Numbered from the stretch's first letter, positions 24,501 through 30,189 are shown. The stretch is DNA of 64,000 nucleotides from Undaria pinnatifida (GCA_012845835.1 JABAKD010000025.1:17359976-17423975); one strand, 5' to 3'. Made by a program: numbers and translations. The notes: generated by a model not told the origin, from the letters alone.

Positions 24501-25300
24501 ACGTAGAGTACAGTACCAACTACTAACTCACCTGGTGTATTCTGTTTAGCCCACGTGCATGGTATGTGACGAGACGGCGTGGTCGTCTTGTGAAAGGGCC
24601 GCTCGAAGCGCTTGAAAGCACCTTTCTGTCATATTTCTGTCTCAAGTTCTTCCCCGCCGCTTTTTAGCGAGCGGTGCACTCCTTAACTCTCGGCGCGCGC
24701 CCGTTGTTTTGTATATGTTACTCGAAGACCTGTTTTCAGCATGAAGAATGCTACATGTCACGCTTCTGATGCTTAAGCTGATGCATTGATGGCGCGGTAA
24801 TATTTCTGTTTTGTGGTCAGACTGCACTTGATGCATCGTCGAACACGCGCGTTGTATTTACACGGCCCGTCTTACATATGAAACATGAAGCATGGCGCAT
24901 GTCTGATGCTTAAGTTGATGCATCGACGCTGCCTTAGTCTTTCTGTGTTTTGATAGGCTGCACTTGATGCGTCATTTAGAGGGCGCATTTCCGCTGTTTG
25001 ATGGTGATGCTATTCTAACAGGCAACCCTCTCTTTAGTTCTAGGTGGTCTCGCTTTGCATTGATCGTTTTGCTCGAACACGACCCGTTATGCACTTGAAG
25101 CATGCCACATATCACACTTCTGATGCTTACGCTGATGCGTTGATGCTGCTACAATATTTATTGTGTTTTGTTAGGCTGCACTCGATGCCTCGGCGAGAGG
25201 AGGAAAGGGCGGGGGTAAGGGCGACCGCGCACAGGGCATCAGCCAAGGAGTGGACACGGTCGATAAGGCCATGGAGGCTGCGCGCAACCATGCTGCTTGA
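3460..25300 (+). CDS. AARS1: Alanyl-tRNA synthetase, C-terminal part (12 exons; 5' end off window)
   Basis: The enzyme charges tRNA-Ala with alanine and hydrolyses mischarged Ser- or Gly-tRNA-Ala. Exons 3460-3558, 11895-12014, 12623-12727, 13303-13383, 15206-15286, 15902-16021, 17604-17741, 19005-19097, 20918-21019, 22046-22129, 23464-23571 and 25175-25300 join to 418 codons and a TGA. They align end to end with roughly the last 430 residues of the human cytosolic enzyme as I recall it: the editing domain with HxxxH (NHTMTH) and CGGTH, then the C-Ala region. The aminoacylation domain must lie upstream of base 1. Every exon is a multiple of three bases and every intron is phase 0. Degenerate copies of most exons lie in adjacent introns. 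The family call is secure; individual edges are inferred from splice sites and frame. Confidence 0.92.
3560..3900 (+). repeat. Copy of exon A 3' part plus TGATAGATGATAG repeats
   Basis: Bases 3701-3762 repeat the last 60 or so bases of exon A almost perfectly (TCGGTGTGCGTCAAGCAGGT through ACATCGGACAG), but one G at the splice junction is missing, so the GT donor is lost. Downstream intron sequence (GTGTTAGTG, GTCCTACC, TATGATAGATGATGG) is also repeated, so exon end and proximal intron were duplicated together. Confidence 0.9.
4390..4850 (+). repeat. GGTACC-rich palindromic minisatellite, cluster 1
   Basis: Units of about 45 bp built from ACCGGTACCGG, ACTTCGGTAAGTTCGG and TACGACATCAA are tandemly repeated with changes. 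The unit core is self-complementary (CCGGTACCGG), so single strands can fold. No coding is supported; open frames rich in Arg, Tyr and Gly on both strands are by-products. Confidence 0.85.
4851..5440. other. GC-rich island between the two GGTACC clusters, gene-like but unidentified
   Basis: Bases 4860-5310 are more GC-rich and less repetitive than their surroundings and keep an open frame of 116 codons on the plus strand (4960-5307, Ser- and Arg-rich) and others on the minus strand. I recognise no family. It may be a captured gene fragment inside a repeat. Bases 5311-5440 are AT-rich with nothing recognised. Confidence 0.25.
5441..5998 (+). repeat. GGTACC-rich palindromic minisatellite, cluster 2
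   Basis: Same unit as 4390-4850 (GGTACCGG, ACTTCGGTAAGTTCGG), at least ten irregular copies to about 5990. The two clusters flank the GC-rich island at 4860-5310 in the same orientation, and both are preceded by a similar segment (TATACCGCCGGT, TGTATACATGTA-like). Confidence 0.85.
5999..6475. other. Intronic stretch without recognised features
   Basis: Part of the 8.3-kb AlaRS intron. A 105-codon minus-strand frame (6127-6444) shows no recognisable motif, no splice context and no family resemblance, so I do not call it a gene. Confidence 0.4.
6477..6965 (+). repeat. Two 230-bp tandem copies ending in CCACCCACCAACC-type repeats
   Basis: The segment beginning CCAGAGCCGGCCGGTTCAGCG at about 6500 recurs at about 6740 (CCAGAGCAGGCCGGTATAGCG). 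Both copies continue through ACCTCCCAYAGRCACGAAA into a (CCAMCCACC)n stretch, at 6610-6685 and 6840-6915. Open frames rich in Thr, His and Pro here are simple-repeat artefacts. Confidence 0.75.
7470..7750. other. GC-rich coding-like island, unidentified
   Basis: It interrupts AT-rich intron sequence with a sharply GC-rich block. One plus-strand frame is open for about 50 codons ([18 protein letters not shown]...FGWDTYS) and a minus-strand frame is open for 115 codons (7422-7769). No family is recognised. It could be a captured gene fragment or a decayed transposon gene. Confidence 0.25.
8300..8761 (+). pseudogene. Element gene, exon-like segment 1 (Gly linker plus Cys-rich domain), frameshifted copy
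   Basis: It reads [10 protein letters not shown], a Gly/Ser linker, then [34 protein letters not shown] and LCDWCDA, a spacing that suggests a zinc-binding fold I cannot name. A one-base deletion after the last Cys pair, relative to the copy at 35145-35600, shifts the frame to an early stop. A good donor (AAAC/GTGAGT) follows at 8762. The 5' edge is not determined. As read, its ending phase does not match exon-like segment 2, so the gene model is incomplete. Confidence 0.45.
9809..9976 (+). CDS. Element gene, exon-like segment 2
   Basis: Bounded by the acceptor GTCGTTTGCAG and the donor GAG/GTACGT, it gives 56 codons, phase 0: [19 protein letters not shown] ... [20 protein letters not shown] ... 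RAFDIE. It is acidic and amphipathic with no recognised family. Its counterpart at 33935-34102 appears identical or nearly so, suggesting recent duplication or constraint. Confidence 0.45.
10254..10358 (+). CDS. Element gene, terminal exon-like segment 3
   Basis: After the acceptor TTTGTGGACAG it reads [20 protein letters not shown] ... [12 protein letters not shown] and ends in TGA: 34 codons and a stop, phase 0, so it joins segment 2 without a shift. The inverted copy at 33553-33657 differs by single bases (DKKQ for DQKQ). No family recognised. Confidence 0.45.
   Translation: MHKTIDQKQECKVLGTPAEEEESKQACMLLRKQC
10883..10905 (+). repeat. Terminal hairpin of the 2.9-kb unit, copy 1
   Basis: GCGGGCGG, a 7-base loop and CCGCCCGC form a perfect 8-bp stem, 16 bases inside the end of the shared unit. 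The second copy has the same hairpin at 33006-33028. A hairpin near the 3' end resembles Helitron-type termini, but no CTRR end is seen. Confidence 0.6.
10922..11894. other. Rest of the AlaRS intron, with short repeated segments
   Basis: The segment TTCGACAAAATGGTTGATAG-YACAC occurs at 11471-11510 and, diverged, at 11540-11580; it also occurs at 3898-3930 near exon A. No coding is recognised. The tract ends in a T-rich run and the acceptor of exon B. Confidence 0.5.
11895..12014 (+). CDS. AARS1: AlaRS exon B (editing domain, HxxxH)
   Basis: 40 codons between TCCTGCAG and AAG/GTACGT. It reads [20 protein letters not shown], then [19 protein letters not shown] is the HxxxH zinc-binding pair of the AlaRS editing site. 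It joins exon A exactly (HIGQ + VTAGTLTVG, compare HIGTIYGDLKVG), which shows that the 8.3 kb between them is intron. Confidence 0.95.
12166..12425 (+). repeat. Two degenerate copies of exon B 3' end with donor and intron
   Basis: Bases 12166-12225 and 12361-12425 repeat CCCAACCACACCATGACCCA and the following intron start (GTTAGCTTCAA), about 190-210 bp apart. The first has lost the donor GT; the second keeps AAG/GTACC but is shifted by two extra bases (ACATATGCTC). Same pattern as around exons A and F-L. Confidence 0.9.
12623..12727 (+). CDS. AARS1: AlaRS exon C
   Basis: 35 codons, acceptor TTGTCGACAG, donor CAG/GTACAG. It reads [20 protein letters not shown] then [15 protein letters not shown], matching the VLGEADQKGSLV...LRFDF segment that follows the HxxxH helix. 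The motif QKGSLV is strongly conserved. Confidence 0.93.
12728..13302. other. AlaRS intron C-D, no recognised feature
   Basis: No repeat or coding segment is recognised apart from a possible short echo of exon C near 13110 (CAAAGGGGAAGAATGCCG), too weak to count. Confidence 0.4.
13303..13383 (+). CDS. AARS1: AlaRS exon D, followed by a non-canonical GC donor
   Basis: 27 codons after acceptor [29 protein letters not shown] then HVAPLEK, matching the helix and strand before AxxIxGLRAVF. The frame and next exon require the junction AAG/GCGAGT, a GC-AG intron. The nearby GT (AAGGCGA/GTG) would put exon E out of frame. Confidence 0.88.
13870..13960 (+). repeat. TACC/TATC microsatellite
   Basis: Runs of TACCTACC and TATCTATC at 13885-13955, with a related short run at 14858-14905, at the two outer sides of the recombinase fragment. 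The remainder of 13384-13869 holds no recognised feature. Confidence 0.8.
13961..14410 (+). repeat. Repeated 90-bp segment (13961-14050 and 14321-14410)
   Basis: Both copies run CTGCGGTATTCTTTAACT, GTTACCGATCATTT, ATTCAAGTATTGG and GGATGAGGCTTCCTGCTCC. The second overlaps the end of the recombinase frame, so the downstream part of the transposon remnant is itself duplicated. Confidence 0.8.
14355..14845 (-). pseudogene. Tyrosine recombinase fragment (Crypton- or DIRS-like), C-terminal half
   Basis: The minus-strand frame, 161 codons, contains [13 protein letters not shown], then [20 protein letters not shown]. This fits the tyrosine-recombinase signature: HxxR (HSFR), a W in the second histidine position (GGW) and the tyrosine nucleophile (YY). 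It is truncated before the first catalytic Arg at the TACC repeat near 14850. The family occurs in Crypton DNA transposons and DIRS retroelements; which one cannot be told from a fragment. It sits antisense in AlaRS intron D-E. Confidence 0.7.
15206..15286 (+). CDS. AARS1: AlaRS exon E
   Basis: 27 codons, acceptor CTAATTAG, donor [29 protein letters not shown] then VLSVGQD. GLRxVFxExYPDPVRVxSxG is a highly conserved AlaRS stretch that precedes the zinc-binding CGGTH. Confidence 0.95.
15902..16021 (+). CDS. AARS1: AlaRS exon F (editing domain, CGGTH)
   Basis: 40 codons, acceptor TCATCGACAG, donor GAG/GTAAGC. It contains [17 protein letters not shown], whose Cys and His complete the editing-site metal set with the HTMTH of exon B, so hydrolytic proofreading should be intact. 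Bases 15287-15901 hold T-rich intron with nothing recognised. Confidence 0.96.
16131..16195 (+). repeat. Degenerate copy of exon F end with donor
   Basis: Repeats CTCANCTCAGCAACA, TCCGAAGCAGAGACCTTCGT, GCTACTC and the donor GTAAGC, about 120 bp after exon F. Small changes break the frame. The interval between is TCATATGATATG-rich, resembling the pentamer array at 37528-37765. Confidence 0.92.
16197..16815 (+). repeat. TTGACC/TTGACG hexamer array (about 600 bp)
   Basis: Tandem TTGACC, TTGACG, TTGATC and TTGAAC units with drift. The hexamer periodicity produces long open frames on both strands (Leu/Asp-rich forward, Lys/Val-rich reverse) that are not genes. Confidence 0.9.
16816..17603. other. 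AlaRS intron F-G remainder
   Basis: No repeat or family is recognised. A 90-codon forward frame at 17171-17440 has no identifiable motif. A pyrimidine-rich stretch and TCGCAG precede exon G. Confidence 0.4.
17604..17741 (+). CDS. AARS1: AlaRS exon G (end of editing domain)
   Basis: 46 codons, acceptor CTGCTCGCAG, donor ACG/GTGAGA. It reads [20 protein letters not shown], then [20 protein letters not shown]. IAKGxRRIVxVTG is the conserved strand closing the editing domain; the second half begins the helical linker. Confidence 0.95.
17890..17980 (+). repeat. Degenerate copy of exon G second half
   Basis: Repeats CGTTTG, CAGCGGGATGCGGCGGATGA, GATCGATG and ACCCTCGATGCCACGGTAAA, ending in an intact GT. 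An in-frame stop and changes make it non-functional. Confidence 0.88.
18020..18280 (+). repeat. ACACGTACA-rich short repeats
   Basis: The segment CCTTCATTGRTGCATSGYAC and variants of TACACGTACAGTA recur three times. No coding is recognised from 18281 to 18796. Confidence 0.5.
18797..18870 (+). repeat. Upstream degenerate copy of exon H
   Basis: TTAGTAGATCTGGGTATGGA, GCTGGGCGTGCCGTCGTTTC, CCCTCAACTCCAAGAAC corresponds to exon H (acceptor included), lying before the real exon. So copies occur on both sides of an exon. Confidence 0.88.
19005..19097 (+). CDS. AARS1: AlaRS exon H (linker to C-Ala)
   Basis: 31 codons, acceptor GTTTTTTAG, donor [29 protein letters not shown] then [11 protein letters not shown]. 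It aligns by position with REIADLGEAL...KDELRETLKSL of the human protein; conservation here is low, as usual for this linker. Phase 0 at both ends supports it. Confidence 0.85.
19225..19292 (+). repeat. Downstream degenerate copy of exon H
   Basis: GGCGTTCTCCTTCAACTCCA, AGAACAAGTGCCGGTTTCGT, CTCGCCGGCCTGTTGCAAAG then GTATC: close to exon H including the donor region, with frame-breaking changes. Confidence 0.9.
19490..19720 (+). repeat. Short tandem repeats: TCTTCAGCGTATGCCGTT units and (TTTTTG)n
   Basis: Three to four copies of CTCCTCAGCGTATRCCGTTY and TTCTACAGTTATCTG at 19500-19620, then TTTTTG repeats at 19670-19715. Confidence 0.85.
19835..19945 (+). repeat. Dispersed repeat copy (also 31895-32000 and 61620-61735)
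   Basis: The string CACAGTCTGTGACCACGTAA, TTTGTATCTCTCTAGGATGA, AGAATCA is shared with 61620 onward, and more loosely with 31895 onward. No coding function is apparent. Confidence 0.75.
20504..20772 (+). repeat. Three degenerate upstream copies of exon I
   Basis: Segments at 20504-20540, 20650-20690 and 20750-20772 resemble the acceptor and first codons of exon I (TGTGCAGGCAAAAGCAATGA, AGAACATCGTTGGGCAG). GCTGCTGTTCTTGA is repeated between them. Bases 19946-20503 otherwise hold nothing recognised. Confidence 0.8.
20918..21019 (+). CDS. AARS1: AlaRS exon I
   Basis: 34 codons, acceptor ATGTGCGCAG, donor [29 protein letters not shown] then [14 protein letters not shown]. It is a charged helix matching the position of AKADVQKRVLEKTKQFI in the human enzyme, the start of C-Ala. 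Confidence 0.87.
21280..21600 (-). repeat. tRNA-derived SINE, copy 1
   Basis: On the minus strand GGTCGCCCCGGCGGCCTCGT, GGTTAC resembles a tRNA 5' half (A box) and AGTTCGAATCTCACG is a B-box-like sequence. The body continues through a conserved tail to GTGACCCTGGATCTGAGTT. It matches the copy at 63485-63772. Confidence 0.7.
21877..21930 (+). repeat. Upstream degenerate copy of exon J
   Basis: CGCTGGTGTTCCGTGCGGAA, CTTGACTGCAGTTCTAAATC, TGCGGCGAAGGTATG matches the first half of exon J about 160 bp before it. Confidence 0.88.
22046..22129 (+). CDS. AARS1: AlaRS exon J (C-Ala)
   Basis: 28 codons, acceptor TTGTTTCAG, donor [29 protein letters not shown] then VSKACPHL. Matches the [21 protein letters not shown] strand-helix of the C-terminal domain. 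Confidence 0.9.
22160..22700 (+). repeat. Array of exon J 3'-end copies with TACCCGGGTACAT units
   Basis: Degenerate copies of the exon end and donor at 22270-22322 (GTGTCCAAG...CACCATCTGGTGAGC) and 22520-22585 (GCCTGCCCCCATCTGGTGAG) alternate with TACCCGAGTATACCCGGGTA-type repeats. A further copy follows the SINE at 23025-23085. Confidence 0.88.
22722..23013 (-). repeat. tRNA-derived SINE, copy 2
   Basis: On the minus strand it starts GGTCGCCCCGGTGGCGTATC (A box) and has GTGAGTTCGAGCCCCGTCGA (B box). The body ends ACACCTGTGACCACGGCTTG, TCCAGAAGC. The same tail ends the copy at 53150-53425. It is inserted between two exon J copies. Confidence 0.72.
23025..23085 (+). repeat. Degenerate copy of exon J end
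   Basis: GAGTTGCGAAGATCATGGCG, GAGGTGTGCAAGCCCTGCCC, CCATCTGGT matches the last 55 bases of exon J; the donor continues as GGTTTC. Confidence 0.85.
23110..23463 (+). repeat. AACATGAACATG repeats flanking an exon K copy
   Basis: Hexamer-like AACATG/AACGTG units at 23120-23280 and 23375-23460 surround 23308-23376, a degenerate copy of the first half of exon K (TTTGATGCTCTTCGCTCCGG, TGTTGTGTTGCGGC). Confidence 0.88.
23464..23571 (+). CDS. AARS1: AlaRS exon K (C-Ala)
   Basis: 36 codons, acceptor ATTTGCCAG, donor [29 protein letters not shown] then [16 protein letters not shown]. Aligns with [22 protein letters not shown] and KASEWVQ. Confidence 0.93.
23726..24185 (+). repeat. Two degenerate downstream copies of exon K
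   Basis: Bases 23726-23795 (TTGTGTCGCGGCTTCAAGGC, TGCGAAGAAGACACGCCAAC, GGTGCAGGTGAGGGC) and 24118-24185 (TGTGTTGCGGCCTCATCCTC, AACTCCTAGGCTGCGGAG) repeat exon K. The first keeps a donor-like GT. Shared intron words (AAAGGCYTGGRANYC, ACACYACAMYA) show that intron was duplicated too. Confidence 0.88.
24186..24800. other. AlaRS intron K-L, unremarkable part
   Basis: No coding or repeat family is recognised apart from short GGTGYTACATGGTA duplications near 24440-24500. Confidence 0.4.
24818..25000 (+). repeat. Upstream partial copies of exon L start
   Basis: CTGCACTTGATGCATCGTCG near 24822 and TAGGCTGCACTTGATGCGTC near 24955 resemble the acceptor and first codons of exon L. Sequences such as TGATGCTTAAGTTGATGCAT repeat alongside. 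Confidence 0.8.
25175..25300 (+). CDS. AARS1: AlaRS exon L (terminal, stop TGA)
   Basis: 41 codons and TGA after the acceptor [29 protein letters not shown] ... [13 protein letters not shown]. It matches the GKGGGK...A.A.G...EAL..A conserved end of AlaRS. The exact polyadenylation site is not visible. Confidence 0.93.
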   Translation, partial: AALDASARGGKGGGKGDRAQGISQGVDTVDKAMEAARNHAA

Positions 25301-25324
25301 GGGGGCTGTTCTTGCGGGCTTTTC

Positions 25325-26145
25325 TTGCTATCATATCTTGCGATCATATCTTGCGATCATATCTTGCGATTGCACCATGTTTGTGCACCTGTGTTGATGT
25401 AAGGCTGCACTTGATGCACCGTTGAGTAGAGGGAAGGGTGTGGGTGAGGGAGACTATGCTTCTCTGAAGGGATTTCTTTCGATAATATCTTGTGATCATA
25501 TCTTGCGACCGTATTTTGTGATCATATCTTGCGGTCGTGGTCTTGTGGTCATATCTTGCCGCCGATAGGAGGAAATTGCGGGGGTAAGGGCGACCGTGCA
25601 AAGGGCATCAGCCAAGGAGTCGAGACGATTAATACGGCCATGGAGGCTGCTCACAGCCATGCTGCTTGAGGGGGTTTGTCTTGCTATCATATCTTGCGAT
25701 CACATCTTGCCTTCGACATGTTCATGTTCTGGTGTTATTCTTAGAGTGCACTTGGTGCGTCGTCGAAAGGAGAACCGGATGGGGTAACGGCGACGGTGCT
25801 ATTTTGTTAACCGTGTAATGCGACATAATCTTGTGATCATATCTTGCGATCAGATAGTGCGACCATATCTCGACGCCAAGGAGGAAAGGATTGGGGTCAG
25901 AGTGACCGCGCGCAGGGTACCAGCCAAGGCGTCGACACCATCGTTAAGGCCATGGGGGCTGCGTGCATCCATGCTGCTTAAGGGGGTTTATCCTGCTGTG
26001 ATACCTTGCTATCATACCTTGCGATCATATGTTGCGACCGTATCTTGCGATCGAATCTTGCGACCGTATCTTGCGATCGAATCTTGCGACCGTATCTTGC
26101 GATCGAATCTTGCGACCGTATCTTGCGATCATGTGCTGGGATAAT
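25325..26145 (+). repeat. Array of exon L copies (stop included) within ATCTTGCGATCAT repeats
   Basis: Segments at 25400-25450, 25570-25672, 25740-25790 and 25880-25982 repeat exon L. The copies at 25570-25672 and 25880-25982 span most of the exon: AGGGCATCAGCCAAGGAGTC ... GCCATGGAGGCTGC ... CCATGCTGCTTGA (TAA in the second). Between them run about 13-bp units ATCTTGCGATCAT/ATCTTGCGACCGT. A weaker relative lies at 27142-27245. Confidence 0.9.
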
Positions 26146-26314
26146 ATTTTATTAGTACCGTTACTACTATAGTGTTTTATTTCAGTTGTATGTGCTTAAT
26201 ATGCTGTTACTAACACTGACGAATCATAACACTTTACTGTCTTGGGATGAAGTACGCCTGTACCATTATTATGGATATATTTTTGTAGGATAACGTTTTG
26301 TTGATGTTCACCCT

Positions 26315-26400
26315 GACAGCATCCGACAGACTCATCCCACAAACTCATCCGACAAACTCATCCGACAGCCTCATCCGACAGCCTCATCCCGGGGTGGGGC
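26315..26400 (+). repeat. CATCCGACA minisatellite
   Basis: Five to six units of CATCCGACAGCCT or ACTCATCCGACAAACT. Confidence 0.85.
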
Positions 26401-26662
26401 GGAAGCTTCTTGAGCTCTTTCTTGAGCTCCGAACATGAAAGGAGCTCAATATCTCGTCCGAAACATGACGTCGAAGGCATTCAATCGCGCAACCCGACCA
26501 ACACTGCTATGCGTTAGTTATATCAATAACTCCTATTATTAACTCCTACTCATAAGTCCTATTAATACAGCAAATACACTCGTAAGTGTATCGGACTAAC
26601 CGGTTGTTCCTCACTTGAGGAGCTCAGCCGGTCAGATCGCCCAAATCGCTCAGAACCACTTG

Positions 26663-26931
26663 GTTTGGACGCGTGCAACGATAGAGGTAGCGCTTTTCGT
26701 GTGAAATAGTTTCTGGATGATGGGGCTCTTTACCCCAAAATCGCCGGAAAACAATACGCCATTATTTTGCGCGACTCTCATTGAATACCTAGGCCATATG
26801 GGATCTGTCCATCCGGCAGCAGTTTTATTTTTCTCCAAGAATCAGTTTTTGGGAGAGATCTTGAACTCCCAAAAATGAGGAATCTCCGAAAAAAAGTGGT
26901 GCACCTCTACTGTAGCGTGTCTTTGGCCCAA
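26663..26931. mobile_element. MITE-like element with inverted ends
   Basis: The left end GCGTGCAACGATAGAGGTAG is the approximate inverse of the right end GGTGCACCTCTACTGTAGCG. The interior shares GATGGGGCTCYTTACCCC and the GGAGAGATCTTGAACTCCC region with 62668-62937 in inverted orientation. Short, AT-rich, non-coding. Confidence 0.55.
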
Positions 26932-27014
26932 AAAGTTCAACCCCCACCGTGATACGGTGGGATGACTCATCCCTAGGATTCAAGTGTACTCAAAGGGCAA
27001 TACAAACTTTAAAA

Positions 27015-27110
27015 CAGGCGGCCGGTGTATCACGCAGCCTGCAAAGATGAGTATCGACCCACTACATTTGTCGAATTCACAGCTGACGTGTTCAGAATAT
27101 TTTTTATAAA
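27015..27110 (-). repeat. Dispersed repeat family R1, copy 1
   Basis: On the minus strand it contains GTCAGCTGTGAATTCGACAA ... ACTCATCTTTGCAGGCTGCG, TGATAC, shared with 29255-29320, 29540-29610, 48265-48385 and 57655-57705. Confidence 0.7.
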
Positions 27111-29254
27111 AGATCTTGCCATCGAGAGGAAGTATGAGGGTAGGGGTAACGTAGGCAAGGCATCATCAGTCAAATTTGTCGATACCGCCGACGAGACCTG
27201 GAGCAACAAAAGGGCTGCGCGCAACCGCTCTTAACGCCATTGCCTCTGGAAGCCCTTTTTTTTACAATTTTGCTTGAAGTTAGGATAGGGCGGGGATTTG
27301 GTGCTCTAAAGGGGTCAAGAGGGCTATAATATCTCGCGTTCACATCTTGCGATAATATCTTGCCTCTGGCATAGACTATATATAACTTCCTAAACCTGTT
27401 GTTGGGCTGCACTTGGCCGGTAATTTTTAATACCAATGTCCAACATCCTGTACCCGAAGCCTTTGCTAGGCTCCCAGGGCGACATCATAGCACCAGCCCA
27501 GCCTGATGAACCGTATGCGAAGAAATATGGTTTCCAGAAGATTTCGGGAAACACCGGTTTCACGGTCTATAACGTGACTCGAAGATGCGGCTCTTCGAAA
27601 GCCACTCCCATATCTATGTCATATGAGAGATGAGGCTATGAAGCCTCAGGAACATTCTAAAGTAGTAGCAAACAGAAAATGGACAGCGGAATACAGAAGA
27701 CCCAGCGGAAATGGCGGAATCGGCAGACGCGAATATTTTGCGATCGTATCTTGCAATCGGCATGGCTCGCTTACGCAGCTTGTGGCATGCGGACTAAGCA
27801 ACGGGCCCGTCGGTACTTCATTGCAACGCATGTCTGGATCCCGGCCGAGCTCCGTCGCGCGTGCTCTGAGAATTCATAGTCACTGAGCTGGCTCGTTTGT
27901 GAAAGCGTTTGAGTTCCACCTCGCTGAGCCGAGTAGGGCCATGGAAAACCCTACATTTTTTTGTTTGTTTTAAACAGCCCGCTCTGTTTTCGATAGTCCC
28001 CATAATCCATGGTCTACGGAAAATGACAAAATACCGCAATGTCGGGGATATCGACCTTAATGTTGGCTGTGCTGGGTGTTGACGGGTGGAATTAGCAACT
28101 TAATATGCTGGATGCTGGCGGGTGGAAAAATCAGTTTACTGTGAAATTCGTGACAAGCGATTATCACCGCACTAAAACATGAGGCCCCGCACTCACCATG
28201 GCGCGGGCGGGACCACAGCTCCAGAAATAATAATAGTCACTCTCTCTCCCTCTTAAATTGAAGCACCTGAGTTTATACAAACCCTGTGGGTGCCTGGTGG
28301 AACAAACGAAAAGGGCACATCAATTCTGTGAGTTCAACCGACAAAGGCAAGCCTAGCAGCCCAGACAGACCCCGACGAGCTGCGCGTACGCCCATCAAAC
28401 CCTATCAATGATGCGATAAGGCACCCCCGACCAGTCGCTAGTTGCCAAAATTCCTGTGCATGACGGTGCTCAGTTAGTGTCCAAAATTTGGCATCTTCGA
28501 TGCACTGCTGCCTTGTTCATGACCACGTACATGGCAGTTGAGACGAGGTTGAGAGGTCGATTCTAGGGCACCTACGATGATATAGCTCGACGAAATCGGC
28601 ATGCCTTGCAACGAAAGAAGCAGCCGGGTGTAAATGCTGTTTATTATCAATAGCAGCCTTCATGCAACCCGGCCGTGTCAAAATCCGTGCTACTTTCGTC
28701 GCGCACGGTAACAAAAACACGAGAAACTCATCGCATCTTACACCTCACACCAACCACCGGGAGAAGAAGCGATCGCTTCTCTGGCGCCTTTCAAGGTTCC
28801 CATGTACATCACCCGCAACGTTCACGACTCGATAAGAAGAGGATGAAAACCCTAGACTAGCTTATTAGCTAGGCTTTCGCTCATTACAATAATACGAGTC
28901 CGTGCGCAATGCAATGCCACAGCGGTGTGATATTTAGGCACCAGGTAGGTATTGCTAGATACCGCCTATTACGGAGGACGACAGTAAATAGGACCAAATA
29001 TTGTTAGTAATTTTTTTTGAATATATAGGTTTTTGTCTCCACCGTAGGTCCTGTTTACTAGGGTCCACCGTAATAGGAAGACATTTTGTGCCAGAAGCTT
29101 GCCACAGCCAACTAACCAGAAGCTAGCAAAACGAAGTTGAGACAGACAACAGCCAAGCAAATGATAGCACCCGCAAAAGCCACACCCTTCAACTTACTCA
29201 GGATAATGTTGCAGCATTTGCGAGCGTTGCTGCTGCGTGTATTTTATAACTAAT
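27110..29254. other. Intergenic region, no gene recognised
   Basis: Several short frames (for example 27436-27633 and 28675-28860) lack motifs, splice context or family resemblance. Bases 27142-27245 echo exon L. Nothing else is supported. Confidence 0.4.
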
Positions 29255-29610
29255 TTTCAAGGACGTCAGCCGTGAGTTTGGCGAATTTCAGGTCAATACT
29301 CATCTTTGCAAGCTGCGTTGTTGGTACTCGTAATATACTATATCAGTGAGTTTTTAGTGGGAGGTGTCTTATTTTTGGTCCACTATAATGGTAAGTATTG
29401 GTATTTATACTTTAGGTGGGGAATTTTGAGCTAGGTAAAACATCACATCTATTTTATAAATATATTACTGTAGTTTTCACTATACTGCTTTATCATATGT
29501 ATATGGTAGGCGGTTTATTTTATACCCTGGTAACTAATTTTCAAGGACGTCAGCCGTGAGTTTGACGAATTTCAGGTCAATACTATCTTTGCAAGCTGCG
29601 TTTATTCGGC
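29255..29610 (+). repeat. Dispersed repeat family R1, copies 2 and 3
   Basis: TTTTCAAGGACGTCAGCCGT, GAGTTTGRCGAATTTCAGGT, CAATACT...CTTTGCAAGCTGCGTT occurs at 29255-29320 and again at 29540-29610, almost identical. Confidence 0.85.
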
Positions 29611-30185
29611 ACATGAAAAACAAACTCGCCCGCTCAGGTCAAGGCAGCCTGTTCCCATCGCACCAGACCCTATGTATATGCTTGCTTTGGGCGTGGTGGT
29701 TGTCGACGCAAAGGGTCGTCCTCACTCCACAGTACTTGCCTCATGGACACCCGGGGGTATATGCACGATAAGAACCCGCTCATGAGGGTCCAGGGGTGTG
29801 TGTAGAGTGAGAGCCAGGCGTGCAAAGTATCCGTCCCGGAGTGTGTGTGTGCCGCGATCTGCCGAGCAGAGCCAGTTTATATTTTTTGGGGGGGAATTGC
29901 GGCGCAATGCGAAAAAAATGGTGTTTTCTCATTGGCCATCGCTAAAAGGCGGCGCGGTTAAAAGAAGAATAAATCCTTCAATGCATATATGATGGGGTTT
30001 CCACATCTTGCGTTGTTTTACGATCCACACAAGATGAAGCTCTCTGATTGGCCAAATATGCAAAGCAGGTCTCGCCGCCTCTTCACCTGTGCCCTGTGTT
30101 GTCTGGTGTGTGTGCGCGCGTTCGCGCAAGACATCTCGTGCCCAGAGCGTTCTGTTTATTCCTGAGAGGGGCGTGCTACCTGCCT
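29611..30185. other. Intergenic region, no gene recognised
   Basis: Short open frames only; none shows a recognisable domain. Confidence 0.4.
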
Positions 30186-30189
30186 TCTG

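Noticed and set aside
25325-26145. CRISPR-like alternation of repeats and unique segments
   Set aside because: Repeats of about 13 bp are variable and the 'spacers' are copies of one exon; the context is a eukaryotic gene.
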